64,000 nucleotides of DNA from Meconema thalassinum (GCA_946902985.2 OX336400.1:171751043-171815042), one strand, 5' to 3'. Shown: positions 1 through 12,868, numbered from the stretch's first letter. The notes: generated from the sequence alone by a model not told the origin. A program made the numbers and translations.

Positions 1-836
1 TATGTAGCCCCACCCTGGATAGTGCTACACCCTCAAGGGCTCACACTATCTCCTGCCTTCTACTCAAGGCCCTTAAGGAGGCAGGAAGTATGTAGCCCCA
101 CCCTGGATAGTGCTACACCCTCAAGGGCTCACAGTATCTCCTGCCTTCTGCTCAAGGCCCTTAAGGAGGCAGGAAGTATGTAGCCCCACCCTGGATAGTG
201 CTACACCCTCAATGGCTCACAGTATCTCCTGCCTTCTGCTCAAGGCCCTTAAGGAGGCAGGAAGTATGTAGCCCCACCCTGGATAGTGCTACACCCTCAA
301 GGGCTCACAGTATCTCCTGCCTTCTGCTCAAGGCCCTTAAGGAGGCAGGAAGTATGTAGCCCCACCCTGGATAGTGCTACACCCTCAAGGGCTCACAGTA
401 TCTCCTGGCTTCTGCTCAAGGCCCTTAAGGAGGCAGGAAGTATGTAGCCCCACCCTGGATAGTGCTACACCCTCAAGGGCTCACAGTATCTCCTGGCTTC
501 TGCTCAAGGCCCTTATGTAGTCAGGCAGTATGTAGCCCCACCCTGGATAGTGCTAGACCCTCAAGGGCTCACAGTATCTCCTGCCTTCTGCTCAAGGCCC
601 TTAAGGAGGCAGGAAGTATGTAGCCCCACCCTGGATAGTGCTACACCCTCAAGGGCTCACAGTATCTCCTGCCTTCTGCTCAAGGCACTTAAGGAGGCAG
701 GAAGTATGTTGCCCCACCGTGGATAGTGCTACACCCTCAAGGGCTCACAGTATCTCCTGCCTTCTGCTCAAGGCCCTTAAGGAGGCAGGAAGTATGTAGC
801 CCCACCCTGGATAGTGCTACACCCTCAAGGGCTCAC
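1..836. repeat. 88-bp satellite array, about 9.5 copies
   Basis: The phrase TATGTAGCCCC recurs at 1, 89, 177, 265, 353, 441, 529, 617, 705 and 793, an exact 88-bp period with few substitutions. The last unit breaks off at about 836, and the array runs off the left edge. The unit is a rearranged internal piece of retroposon family E: the same words (GTAGCCCCACC, GCTACACCCTCA, ATCTCCTGCCTTCTGC) occur in reverse complement at 32500-32590 and 52030-52130. It looks like amplification of one E segment. A small ORF at 726-1040 crosses the array edge and is not a gene. Confidence 0.95.
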
Positions 837-1205
837 GTTCCTACAACGAGCTGCTTTTGGAGAAATATTCATACATCGAGGTGCTTTTGGAGAAACATTT
901 TTCATATTTATTATTCGAAATTTGTACCAGATCTTATTTTATTATTTTTAAGTATTTTAAACAGAAAACAATTTGGAAATGTTGTTGAATCTCACTTCTA
1001 TTATAAGTTTAATTTTCACTTCTACTATTTCTCTCGATGACACTAGGAATACTGTTGTGGTAAGTCTATCATAATTATAATTTCGCGAACTTACAACTTC
1101 ATACCTGTTTCTTTTAAAATATTCATTATACATTGCTAATGAAGGTCATAATACGACCGAAACCGGTTCTTTAGAACAACGATATTAATCTTACCACAAT
1201 ACAAA
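837..1205. other. AT-rich stretch, no gene; short inverted repeat
   Basis: No coding signal. TTGTGGTAAG near 1056 and CTTACCACAA near 1190 form a 10-bp inverted repeat about 125 bp apart, possibly the ends of a tiny MITE. The match is short, so this is weak. Confidence 0.4.
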
Positions 1206-2230
1206 CAAGTAGTTCTGTGAAGAGCTGTATAGCCTGTTTTCATATAACCCACTGGTCTTTTCCGTTAAAATTCCTCTACCTATAAAAAGGATTTTCCGAG
1301 AAACATCTATATATATATTTAAATTTCGCAACGACGCCATGTTGGATTTGTGTTCATAAGGTTACTGAAAAGCCAATAGGTGAACTTATGTTAAAGATTT
1401 CCATTGAACAAGGAGGCAAGGTTTCTCCGAAACGTATGGTTCTAATTTAAACACACAGGGCATTAGCCAAAAAACATGAATTATTTATATAATCCGGGCC
1501 GTGAAAGCCTTAATATACACTGCCTCTATTAACATACACAATTTCAGTTTGATTGCTGTAATAGATTCGGAAATATTGAGAACCGTCGAAATATTTCGGA
1601 TGATGGCCATGTTGGATTGTTCTATATGCAGGCCATAGGGTTATGTACCACTATTTGAAGAATATTACATTGTCTATTATACAAACGTTCACTTCAGTCG
1701 CATGATTAGGAAACAAAAAATAAAATAATAATTTTAAAATTACACACAGCCACCATCTTGTTGTTATGAGAAAAATGAATGGAATCAGATGCCAGTAGAT
1801 TAAATATTGTATAAACATTTAATCTACTAAGTTTAACTGCGCTCGGTTGATTACACCTCGAGAAAATGCCATTTAAAAATTTTAACTTCGCTTGGCCGCC
1901 ATGTTGGTTTTTTACTTGCCATGCTTTTTAGCATTACATAGCTGCATTATCTGAGTATTACTATCGCCTTAAAAGAATTCAGGGTGATATGATTAATAGT
2001 TTCGGAGATATAGAATGCCGGTGAAATATTTCGCACAGCCGCCATGTTGGATTGGTGAGACTTATTACAATTTGAAGAGCATGGTCGGGGTCCGACAAAA
2101 TGGCACTATGTTCTTACGAGTTTCATTGAAATCGCTCCAGCCGTTAAGATTTCATTAGGGACACACACACAGACAGACAGACAAAATGTGATATCATAAG
2201 CCTATTTTGTCGTAAATGAAAATAGGCTAA
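1206..2230 (-). mobile_element. Family H element, copy a (Helentron/HINE-like)
   Basis: Read on the minus strand it begins TTAGCCTATTTTC at 2230 with a hairpin and ends with a TAGGCT-type subterminal repeat, a small hairpin (about 1210-1232) and CTTG at 1209-1206. A CA/CAGA stretch lies next to the hairpin end (2160-2190). The interior has degenerate units each with a GCCATGTTGG-type motif (near 1336, 1605, 1900, 2042). Ends match copies b and d. No protein is encoded. It faces copy b head to head, separated by 145 bp of unrelated sequence. Confidence 0.75.
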
Positions 2231-2375
2231 ATATAACAGTTTAGAAACAGAAATTCACTGTTGGCACAAGCATCCAAATTGCATTATGTTGCCATGTAGG
2301 GAGTAAAGAACAATTTAGAGATGTCACAATATTTTTCAGCATGCAATGAGTAGTAAATCTCAAAATCAGACATTT

Positions 2376-2433
2376 TTAGCCTATTTTCAATTTTGAAAAA
2401 AATAGGCTTATGAGATCACCTTTTGTCCGAGTG

Positions 2434-2465
<32 letters not shown>

Positions 2466-5046
2466 AGGTGTGTGTGTGTGTCCACCTAATAAAATCTAAA
2501 CGACTGGAGCGATTTCAATGAAACTCGGTAAGATCATAGCACCATTCTGTCCGACCTCGACCGTGCCCTTCAAATTTTATTCTGTCGCACTTATCCAACA
2601 TGGTGGCTGTGCGAAATATTTCACCAGCATTCAGTATCTCCGAAACTATTACCGATATCACCCTGAAATTTTCTACGGTGATAAAGGGCACTACTAGAAG
2701 TTCACCTATGGGACGTCCAAAACCTGGTAAATACGAAAACAACATGGCGGCCAGGCGAAGTTGAGACTTTTAAATAGGCTTTTCTCGCGATTTAATAATC
2801 CAAACGTAATGAAACTTGGTACTGAAAATGTTTATACACATTGTAATGCGCTGGCGTCCAATTTCGTTCAATTGTTCACATAACCTCAAAATGGCGGCTG
2901 TGCAAAATATTTCACTGGCATTCTATATCTCCGAAACCATTACAGATATCACCCTGAAATTTTGTACGATTATAAAGGGCACTGTTACGCGTTTATCTAT
3001 GCACTTTTCGAAAACCTGTAAAGTATAAAACGAACATGGCGGCCAAGCGAATTTGAAACATTTTAATAGACTTTTCTCTTGATTTAACCATCTGAGCTCA
3101 GTGAAATGTGGTACAATAAATGATTATACATATTGTGTTGCTATGGCATCTAATTTAGTTAAATTGTTTACATAACCTCAAGATGGCGGCTGTGTGAAAT
3201 TCTAAATTAAGTTTTTATTTCTTGGGTCGTAATCATGCGTTCGAAGTGAAAGTTTGAATAATGAAGCTACGCATTATTTTTCTTTTAATGGTACACAACT
3301 CTATGGTCTATACATAAAACAATCCAAAATGGCGACCATCCGAAATATTTCGGCGGTTCTCAATATCTACGAATCCTTTACAACAATCAAACTGATTTTT
3401 TTAATGTTCATAGAAGCTATGAACATAAGTTCACCTATAGGTCTTTCAGTAACTTGATGAGCACAAATCCAACATGGCGGCGACGCGAACTATAAATACT
3501 CAATTGGACGTTTCTCGTGATTTAACCATCCGAATGCAGTGAAACTTTGCACGTTAAATGATTATACAAATATTAATCCATTGGCATCTAATTTATTTCA
3601 GTTGTTTTGATAACCACAAGATGGAAGCTGTGCGAAATTTTAAAATCTCGTTTTTACTTCTTGTGTCCTAATCATGCGATTAAAGTTTGAATACCACACG
3701 TACAAAATAATCTTCATGTAATAGTACATAAATAAGAATCCAACCTGTCGATCATCTGATATATTTAGACGGTTCTCAATATATACGAATATATCACAAC
3801 AATCAAACTGAAATTTTGTATGTTGATAGAGGCAATTTGAAAATGATGTCAGTGCTACCAACTGCTGAAAAATCGCAATTGAAATTTGTGCTCCATATTG
3901 GATATCTTGGAAGGTATGAATGGGAGCTATTTCAATATTGGCACACGTATAGATAATAATATTTCAGTTCAATTTCCAGGAGGCCATACATGGCAGTGTT
4001 GCCAAAATGATTATAAGCCTGCTGATAGGTCCAATTTTTAATGCATATAACTTCTACACTTTCAATTGGAATTCAACCAAATTTCGTATGAGCTAGGTGT
4101 ACATAAACAGATATGACAGAGCGTATTCTTAATAGCCACCAAGGCTGCCAACTATTAATAAATGCTCTGAATTTATTTTATCCAAATACCCATATATCTT
4201 AAAGTATGTAAGCCGACAGCTTTAAACTATGCACACGTATAGTACCCTACATTCTATATTAATTTGGCGTAACTTATATACTTCAGTGCTACCAATATGA
4301 TTCTAAGCCTGCTGAGAGGTCCAACTTTAAATACATTTAACTTCTATACTATCATTTGGATTTCAACCAAATTTCGTGTGTGCTATGTGTACCATAACAG
4401 ATATGACTATGCGTATTCTTAAGAGCAACGAGGGCTGCCAACTTATAATAAATGCTGTGTCTATGCTTGTTACCCTAATATCAATATATCAGAAAGTATA
4501 CAAGTATACTTTGCACACCTAAAAAGCACCTGGCATTCTAGATTAATTTGAAGTAACTAATATACTTCAGTGCTGCCAACATGATTCTATGCCTGCTGAT
4601 AGGTCCAATTTTAAAATGCATGTAACGTCTATACTAACTAATGGATTTTGTTCAAAACTGGCACAACAATAGATCATATTATTTCTGATTATGTCTGACC
4701 AATACATTCATGACATTGTTGCCAACATGATTTTATGCGCGTTGTTAGATCCAATGTTTAACTGCATGTAACGTCCATGCTATCCATTGGACTTTAACCA
4801 AATTTTGTATTCTGTACATTAAAGGATGGAACTAAGAATATATTCAGTCACCAGGGCTGTCAACTGTAGTTCACTATTAGGCTACATTATGCCAGGTATA
4901 CAGTATTTCGAACTTATTAGAAATTTCGAAATTACCAACTTAGTTTCGTCATTATTCTAGATAGATCCATATAATTATATTCATCATTGGCATGAATCTT
5001 AAATTTAAAGAAAAGTAGCCTCTTTAGTTCCTCACGAAACTTCTTG
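2376..5046 (+). mobile_element. Family H element, copy b
   Basis: Starts TTAGCCTATTTTC in a hairpin (2376-2412), then TATGAGATCACC, a (TG)n microsatellite (about 2430-2480) and the conserved GAGCGATTTCAATGAAACT box. Degenerate units follow, many with ATGGCGGC. It ends AGTAGCCTCTTTAGTTC, a small hairpin and CTTG at 5043-5046. The left half resembles copy d (21063-22579). The right half from about 3840 resembles copy g (59389-60841) in reverse complement, so it may be a mosaic of two subfamilies. The small ORFs inside are not conserved between copies. Confidence 0.78.
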
Positions 5047-6470
5047 TTTTGATACAGAAGCACTAAAGATTCACGCATGGAAAGTACCAAACTTCAAGTT
5101 ACTTTACGTCTTCACGCGTTACGCTGCACATGGTTTCCATGGTAAAATATGTACAATAACGAGATTCCACAAACTGACAGAAAAGTGCATATGTCGCCTA
5201 TGTGGGGAGCTATCATCTTGGAAACTATGATGAACGATCACAACCGGACAGCATATTTCCTAAAGACTGATACAAATCAGTGTTTTAATATTAATTCAAT
5301 AATTACATTTCTATCTTTTTGTACACATTGTGTTTGCTATTAATAATAATTTGACCATGTATACATTATATAAATATTAAAATTATACAAATACATAGAA
5401 AAAGTAAAATTATTTAACTTCAAACAAAAAAATTAAATAACTATCTAAATAAATAAAAGTAATTAAATACAAATAAAAATACTGTATTTCAAAAAATTGT
5501 TCGGTCGTACCTTCAACCATTAAGTAAATCTCTGTAATTTTTAATACGCACAACACTATTTATTTTCATCATGAGCAGGTTGAAATATTCATAAAATGTT
5601 CTATAGAAATATTAATTAAAGCCCTACTGAACTCAGTGAGGTTCAATTTGTGGCTGAAGGCTTAGAATGCACTTAAAATGTTCATATGCTATGAAACGGC
5701 GAAGGACCACTCAAACAAAGGGGAAAATTGAAAATTTTACAACTTGTTGTTAATATAATTTTGAAAATGCAGAAGTTTCTTTCAAGTTTCAAATAATATG
5801 TCTGCGTTTTCATGGAAATCTGTGTGTATAATTGTTAAATATTATTACTGGCGCAGTCATAAAATTAATCTAGTTATTGTGTTATCTTTAGGATGTAACT
5901 CCCCACTTAAAATAAATCGAAATCAATTGACAGATCGATTAATAGCATTCGCATAATCGATGAGTGTTTGTAGTCGATCCACAGCTCAAGTAAGTAGAGC
6001 GCGAAGCAGTATTTATCCGTATTAAGAAAAAGAATTTGCACCGGTAATGTGAAGGTTTCACTCACCATGTTGGCGCAATATCTGTCGGTTGGGTAGGTCT
6101 CCTCTGCTTTCAGCGCTGCGCAGGCCAGCTACAATATTTATATAGGTCTCTAGCAACACCCTTTCTCTCTGTCAGTGGCGTGGCTGGTCCACTTGGGTTC
6201 CCCTTCTCTTGCTGACTGTAGCTACACACTCCTTGTCATATCCTGCGAGTCGAGGAGAAACTCGCTGGCAATGCGATGTGGTCACACAACCTGTAGCTTA
6301 TTGGCAACACATTTCCCACATCAGCCCAAAGAAATCCAGGATCTCATACAGTAACTTGTCTTCTCTTTAGGCTGTAACTCCCCACTTTAAACAAATCGAA
6401 ATCGATTGACAGATCGAATAACAGGGTTCGAAACTGAATAAATTTAAAATCTAGGATATTGCTGTGTGAA
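5047..6470. other. Unassigned AT-rich sequence with a 65-bp direct repeat pair
   Basis: No coding region recognised. Two similar stretches, about 5880-5945 and 6355-6425, share GTAACTCCCCACTT followed by AAATCGAAATC and TTGACAGATCGA. They lie about 475 bp apart in the same orientation and may be remnants of a repeat or of short terminal repeats. Confidence 0.5.
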
Positions 6471-7089
6471 ACGCAAATAAATAAATAAAAAAATAAAAAA
6501 TGAATTAATAAATGAATAGATAAATAAATAGATAGATAGTTAAATAAATAAATAGATAGATAAATAAATATATAGATAAATAAATCGATAAATAAATAAA
6601 TAGATAGATAAATAAATAAATCGATAAATAAATAAATAGATAGATAGATAAATAAATTGATACATAGATAGATAGATAAATAAATAAATAAATAAATAAA
6701 TAGATAAATAAATAAATAGATAGATAGATAGATAGATAAATAAATAGATAGAAAAATAAATAGATAGATAGTTAAATAAATAAATAAATAAATAAATAGA
6801 TAAATAAATAAATAGATAGATAGATAAATAAATAGGTAAATAGATAGATAAATAAATAAATAGATAGAAAAATAAATAGATAGATAAATAAATAAATAGA
6901 TAAATAAATATATAGATAGATAAATAGATAGATAGATAAATAGATAGATAGATAAATAAATAAATAAATAAATAGATAGATAAGTAAATAAATAGATAAG
7001 TAAATATATAGATAAGATAAATAGATAGATAGATAAATAGATAGATAAAATAAATAGATAGATAAATAAATAAATAGATAAATACATAT

Positions 7090-7132
<43 letters not shown>

Positions 7133-7629
7133 GATAGATAAATAAATAGATAGATAGATAAATAGATAGATAGATAGATAGATAAATAAATAAATAGATA
7201 GAAAAATAAATAGATAGATAGAAAAATAAATAGATAGATAAACATATAGATAGATAAATAGATAGATAGATAAATAAATAAATAGATAGATAGATAAATA
7301 GATAAGAAGGAAGGAAGATTGTAGTTTTACGTGGCCGTGAATCTTGTGATTATGAGCCACGGGACCTCCTTTTAACGTGGAATCCGAACCACAGGACATG
7401 GCATTTCACTTCGAAAATCTCACATGCATTGACCGGGAATCGAACCCGGACAGATAAATAGATAGATAGATAAATAGATAGATAGATAGATAGAAAATAA
7501 ATAGATAGATAGATAGATAGATAAATAAATAGACGGATAAATAAATAAATAAATAAATAGATAGATAGATAGATAAATAAATAAATAAATATATAGATGG
7601 ATAAATAAATAAATAAATAGATAGATAAA
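6471..7629. repeat. (GATA/AAAT)n tetranucleotide microsatellite
   Basis: Nearly pure mixtures of GATA and AAAT run from about 6471 to 7312 and 7455 to 7629. A short SINE piece (7313-7454) interrupts them and the Helitron at 7630 splits off the rest, which resumes at 11808. Long open frames on the minus strand of Leu/Ile/Tyr/Ser/Phe repeats are artefacts of the repeat. Confidence 0.95.
7313..7454 (-). mobile_element. tRNA-derived SINE fragment within the microsatellite
   Basis: On the minus strand it opens with GGGTTCGATTCCCGGTCAAT, containing a perfect pol III box B (GGTTCGATTCC). A SINE-like body follows (CCACGTTAAAAGGAGGTCCC). The box A part is missing, so this is a 5'-truncated copy. Microsatellite lies on both sides. 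Confidence 0.55.
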
Positions 7630-10600
7630 TCTAATATAATATAAAAGTCAAAGTCTGTATGTATGTATGTGGGTTGGTTCCGTATACAAATCTACACCGT
7701 TCCACCAATCTCAACCATATTTTGCATACACATAGTTTAGGACCCAGAAGGAACCGCTGGCTACATGAATTTTCGATAGTCTTTCTCATTCTTCTGATTT
7801 CGGTCCTTTTGTACTCGAGCAAAGGCTAATATAAAGTCATAAAATATACTCATGAAGGAATGGCAAGGCAGATCATTTCCATGGCAACATAGCTCAAGTC
7901 GAGCCACGGCCGACTGGATTCGAGTTGCGCTCTGCACTACCGGTATAGAAAATGAGGATCTTTACTTGAAATCCCGTTAGTTACTCAACTGCTCACACAG
8001 CAATGTCAACCGAGTTTAGCATAACAAAGACTTGACACTATCTACTGTATATTTGTCAAATACCACTCACTCACTCATTCATTCATCACGAAATCTCAGA
8101 AACCACCGAACGGATTAGAATGAAATTTGGTATGTTGCTTCCTCAAGGGCCGCAAACGCCCTCTAAGAAAGGATTTTTGGATATTCAGGCTCTAAAGGGG
8201 TGTTAAGGGGGTAAACCTGCATTTCATTGAATAGCAATATCTCCCGATTGGTTTCATTGGGGATGTGATACTCGGCATATAAACTCATCATTAAAAATAA
8301 GAAGACACGTGTCTGAGGGTTTTTCGATGTGGTGTATATTATGAGGTGAAAGGGGTGAACAGTGGGGGTTGAAATATTCCTAACGGAGCGTGTATCTCTT
8401 AAACGACATAGGCGAGGAGTTTGAAACTCAGCGGAAAATAAACAGCATAAAAATAAGTAAATAGGTGTATGACCGTTTTTTCATAAATCCAATTTATGGG
8501 GCCCATGGGGAGGGGTGAAATTCTTGGGGGAAAAACAGGAAAGAAAGTGTCCTAACTGATTGACTGACTGACTGACTCACTCATCAAACTCAGGGGGGAA
8601 AAACTGCTTTAAAGTAAGTAAATAGCTGTTAGACAGTTTTTTCATAAATCAAATTTAAGGGGTTCATGGGAAGGGGTGAAATTCTGAAAAAAGAAAATTG
8701 AAAGAAAATGTCTTGACTCACTCACGCACTCACTCACTCATCATCGCCCAGCAAAAATTATTGAAGTTAGAAACATGACAGTTTGGGAAAATGTTCATTG
8801 TATGTCAAAACCGTCTACTAAGGGAGGATTATCGGATATTCAGGTTCTAAAGGGGTCTTAAGGGGGTTAAACCTGCATTTCATTGAATAACAATATCTCC
8901 CGATTGGTTTCATTGGGGGGTGTGATACACGGCATATAAACTCATCATTAAAATATAAGAAGACATATGTCTGAGGGTTTTTCGATGTGGTGTATATTAT
9001 GAGGTGAAAGGGGTGAAAGATGGGGGTTTAAGGATTCCTAACGGAGCGCGTATCTCTTTAACGACATAGGCGAGGTGTTTGAAACTCATCGGAAAAACAA
9101 CAGCTTAAAAATAAGTAAATAGGTATTCGACCGTTTTTTTTAAATCCAATTTCAGGGGCCCATGGGGAGGGGTGAAATTCTGGGGGAAAGAAAAAACAGG
9201 GAAGAAAGTGTCCTAACCGATTGACTCGCTCACTCTTCAAACTCAGGGGGAAAAACTGCTTAAAAATAAGTAAATATGGGTTCGACAGTTTTTTTGATAA
9301 ATCAAATTTAAGGGGTTCATCGGGAGGGGTGAAAACCTGAAGAAAAAAAATGAAAGAATATGTCCTGACTCACTCACTCATCATCGCCCAGCCAAAAATA
9401 TTGAAGTTGGAAACATGGCATTTTGGGTATATGTTCGTTGTATGTCAAGACCGTACACTAAGGGAGGATTTTTGGATATTCAGGTTCTAAAGGGGTCTTA
9501 AGGGGGATAAACCTGCATTTTATTGAATAACAATATCTCACGAGTTGTTTCATTTGTTGATGTGATACTCGGCATATAAACGAATCATTAGAAATAAGCA
9601 GACATGTGTCTAAGGATTTTTCGATGTGGTGTATTATTATGAGGTGAAAGGGGTGAAAAGTGGGGGGTTGAAGGATTCCAAACGGAGCGTGTAGGCCTAT
9701 CTCTTAAACGATATAGGCGATAAATTTGAAACTCAGCGAAAAAAAATCAGCTTAAAAATAAGTAAATCGGTGTTCAACCGTTTTTTCATAAATTCTGGGG
9801 GGAAAAAAGGAGAGAAAGTGTCCTAACTGACTGACTAACTCACTCACTCATCAAACTCAGGGGAAAAAGAGACAGCTTAAAAAATAAGTTAATAGGTGTT
9901 CAAGCGTTTTTTCATCAATCCAATTTAAGGGGCCCATGGGGAGGGGTGAAATTCTGGTAAAAATAATTGAAAGAAAACGTCCTCCTGTCTGACTCACTCA
10001 CTCATCACGCCCAGCGAAAACTATTAAAGTTGGAAACATGAAATTTTGGAAATATGTTCGCTGTATGTCGAAAACGTCTACTAAGGAATGATTTTTGTTT
10101 ATTCGGGTTTTAAAGAAGTGTTAAGGGGGTAAACGTGCATTTCATTGAATAACGATATCTCATGAGATGTTTCTTTGGGGATGTGATATTCTGTATATAA
10201 ACTAATCATTCAAAATAATCAGAAATGTCTAAGGGTTTATCGATGTGGTGTATATTATGAGGTGAAAGGGGTGAAAATTGGGGGTTGAGGAATTCTTAAC
10301 AGAGCGTGTTTCTCTTAAACGACATAGGCGAGAAGTTTGAAATTCGGCGAAAAAAAACAGTTTAAAATATAAGTAAATAAGTGTTCGACCGTTTTTTCAT
10401 AAATCCAATTTAAGGGGCCCTTGGAGAGGGGTGAAATTCAGGGGGGAAAACAGGAAGAAAGTGTCCTAACTCACTCACTCATCAATCTCAGGGGGGAAGA
10501 ACAGCTCAAAAATAAGTATATAGGTGTTCGACAGTTTTTTTTTCTCATAAATCCAATTTAAGGTGTTTATGAGAGGGGTGGAATTCTGAAAAATAAATGA

Positions 10601-11807
10601 AAGAAAATATCCTGACTTACTCACTCATCATCGCCCAGCCAATATTATTCAAGTTAGAAACATGACATTTTGGGGCTATGTTCGTTGTGTGTCGAAAACG
10701 TCCACTAAGGAAGGATTTTTGGATATTCAGATTCTAAAGGGGTATTAAGTGGTAGACTTGCATTTAATTGAATAATAATATCTCCCGATTGGTTTCTTTG
10801 GGGATGGGATACTCGGCATATAAACTCATCATTAAGAATAAGCAGACATTTGTCTAAGGGTTTATCGATATGGTGTATATTATGAGGTGAAAGGGGTGAA
10901 AAGTGGGGGTTGAAAGATTCCTAACGGAGCGTGAATCTCTTAAACGACATAGGCGAGGAGTTTGAAACTCGGAGGAATTCAATCAGCTTAAAAATAAATA
11001 AATAAATAAATAAATAATAAATAAATAATAAATAAATAAATAAAATGAATAGGTGTTCGACCGTTTTTGTCATAAATCCAATTTAAGGGGCCTATGGGAA
11101 GGGGTGAAATTCTGGAAGAAAAACGTCCACTAAGGAAGGATTTTTGGATGTTCACTCTCATCGACCAACCAAAACTATTAAAGTTAGAAAAATGATATTT
11201 TGGGGATATGTTTGTTGTATGTCGAAAACGTCAACTAAGAAGGGATTTTTGGATTTTCAGGTTCTAAAGGGGTGTTAACGGGGTTAAACCTGCATTTCAT
11301 TGAATAACAATATGACACGACTATGACGCGAGCGAAGCGAGACTAAAAATGAGATGGTGTGTGTCTGTGTATTACTCAATCATGCAAGTACCACTGGTCC
11401 GATTTACATGAATTTTACATGGAAGTAGCTGATTTGCCTGGTTAACATATAGGCTTCTTTTGATTTCAATACTTTGCACTATTTAAAGATGGCGACCATT
11501 TTAGTGACGTCACTACACCCTTTGGTTTCAAACTTTCATATTTCCATTTCAAATAAAAAGAGAACGCTAAGAAAGAGCAAACTTTTGATGGCATATACGA
11601 GGTTTAAAATTACATTTTCTATCCGAAAAGTATCTCCAACGGTTAAGCGAGTAAAACCTAAATTTGTGTTATAAAACACGGTCAACGCCGAGCGGTGTAG
11701 TTGGACAAAATGTTCCATCCTTAATCTCCCTCTGTGCCTGTTTTAACTGTCACCTTCACATTTTAATTTATTTATGACGCGTAGCGAAGCACGGGTACTT
11801 CAGCTAG
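7630..11807 (+). mobile_element. Non-autonomous Helitron, 4.2 kb
   Basis: Canonical ends are visible. The 5' end is TCTAATATAATATAAAAG at 7630 preceded by A. The 3' end is GCGAAGCACGGGTACTTCAG then CTAG (11804-11807) followed by T. Both flanks are the same AAAT microsatellite, so insertion was between A and T with no target duplication, as known for Helitrons. No Rep/helicase ORF is present. Most of the body is a tandem array (8110-11330). A second end-like motif (GCGAGCGAAGCGAG, about 11327) followed by a different body (ACTAAAAATGAGATGG) suggests two Helitron relatives fused or nested here. Confidence 0.75.
8110..11330. repeat. Tandem array of ~530-650 bp units inside the Helitron
   Basis: Six diverged copies share GGATTTTTGGATATTCAGG (starting near 8171, 8825, 9466, 10087, 10713, 11243), TGTGGTGTATATTATGAGGTG and TAAACGACATAGGCGAG. 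Spacing falls from about 654 to 530 bp. Runs of CTCACTCACTCATCA separate units. The last copy is truncated. No conserved reading frame crosses units. Confidence 0.88.
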
Positions 11808-11939
11808 TAAATAAATAAATAAATAGATACCGTAAATACATTTTCTTTTCTGGAACATAAAATAGCAACAGGTCTTTCTCACATTCTTGGAACCAACTCC
11901 ATGTGGTTGCCCTTGGCTTTGTGAAATTCCAGATTATTA
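11808..11939. repeat. Microsatellite remainder and short spacer
   Basis: TAAATAAATAAATAAATAG continues the array cut at 7629, followed by about 110 bp with no recognised content. Confidence 0.7.
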
Positions 11940-12257
11940 TTACCGACGTTCGCTAAAGCGCAGCATTCGGTCATGGAGTCAAGCTCTCTGCTGACTTGGT
12001 GGACGCGTGGGTTCGAGCCCCACCGTTGGCCATCCTTGGAATGGTTATCCGTGGTTTTCCCCATTTTCAACACCAGGCAAATGCTGGGACGGTACCTACT
12101 GACAGGCCACGGCCGCTTCCTTCCACATCCTTGCCCAGTTTCATTCATCTTCATCCATTCCATCTCTCATCCCGGCGCGCAGCTCGCCCACGGGCGTCGG
12201 CTAGAATGATTTGCACTCGGCCTCCCAGGAGACAACACGACTAAAATGTATTATAAT

Positions 12258-12288
<31 letters not shown>

Positions 12289-12300
12289 ACTAATAATGTT
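11940..12300 (+). mobile_element. tRNA-derived SINE with (TTA)n tail
   Basis: A box B-type GGGTTCGAGCCCCACC sits at about 12009-12024. The SINE body follows (GGTTATCCGTGGTTTTCCCC, AGGCCACGGCCGCTTCC, GCCCACGGGCGTCGGC), then a (TTA)n tail at about 12260-12290. The same body motifs occur in other SINEs at 52700-52910 and 54290-54370. The segment AGCCCCACCGTTGGCC (12016-12031) is identical to part of the putative primer-binding site of the gypsy element. Overlapping ORFs here on both strands are spurious. Confidence 0.7.
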
Positions 12301-12746
12301 ATTTTTCCAAAATTGACGTTAGTTATTAACAAGAAATGAAGATCCACCTCAATCAATACTATAAAGAAAAAAATAATTATTTAACTTGTTTTCAGTTTCA
12401 GTACATGTTTCGAGGATTAATTACATTTTATCCCCTTCATCACCTATTGAAAACAACAAAACCAAGCGTAGCACAGTAATAAGATACGTATTTAAACCTA
12501 ATATGGTGCAACATAAAATGTATGTTATAAGAACAGAATAAAATGAAATGAAATGAAATAGATGGTGACGGTGATCAGCTGCTCATGACAAATAGTAGTT
12601 CCTTGAAATGGTAGATATGTAACACCAATACTTCACCAATCCGTATAGGTCTATAACTAATGAAGAGCCTGTGTGCTTAAAGATCCAAATTTAGCCTTTT
12701 CGAAACAAAGCTGCTTTAAGAAACCCGACTTGATGGAAAGTGATCT
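12301..12746. other. No recognised content
   Basis: AT-rich, with a short GAAAT pentamer run near 12540. No gene or bounded repeat is seen. Confidence 0.5.
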
Positions 12747-12824
12747 CTTGGTAACATGGGCGCCCATAGGATTTTTTCCAGAGGGGGGCCAAGTAAATAT
12801 TTTTGTTTCATTGCCTCCCTGTCA

Positions 12825-12830
12825 CCCCCC

Positions 12831-12861
<31 letters not shown>

Positions 12862-12868
12862 ACACAAA
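12825..12868. repeat. Poly-C then (CA)n
   Basis: About 23 consecutive C followed by (CA)n, just inside the left end of the hAT-like element. Proline/histidine ORFs across it are artefacts. Confidence 0.9.

Noticed and set aside
1..836. CRISPR-like array
   Set aside because: The repeats are directly head to tail with no unique spacers, and the context is eukaryotic; it is satellite DNA.
2376..2412. Terminal hairpin as a transcription terminator
   Set aside because: The same hairpin marks one end of every bounded family H copy; it is a transposon end, not a terminator.
2816..3457. Small plus-strand ORFs in family H units
   Set aside because: Frames are not conserved between units or between copies, so they arise by chance from the repeated sequence.
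6344..7399. 351-codon and overlapping 157-codon minus-strand ORFs
   Set aside because: They are translations of the (GATA/AAAT)n microsatellite: only Tyr, Leu, Ile, Ser and Phe repeats, no real protein.
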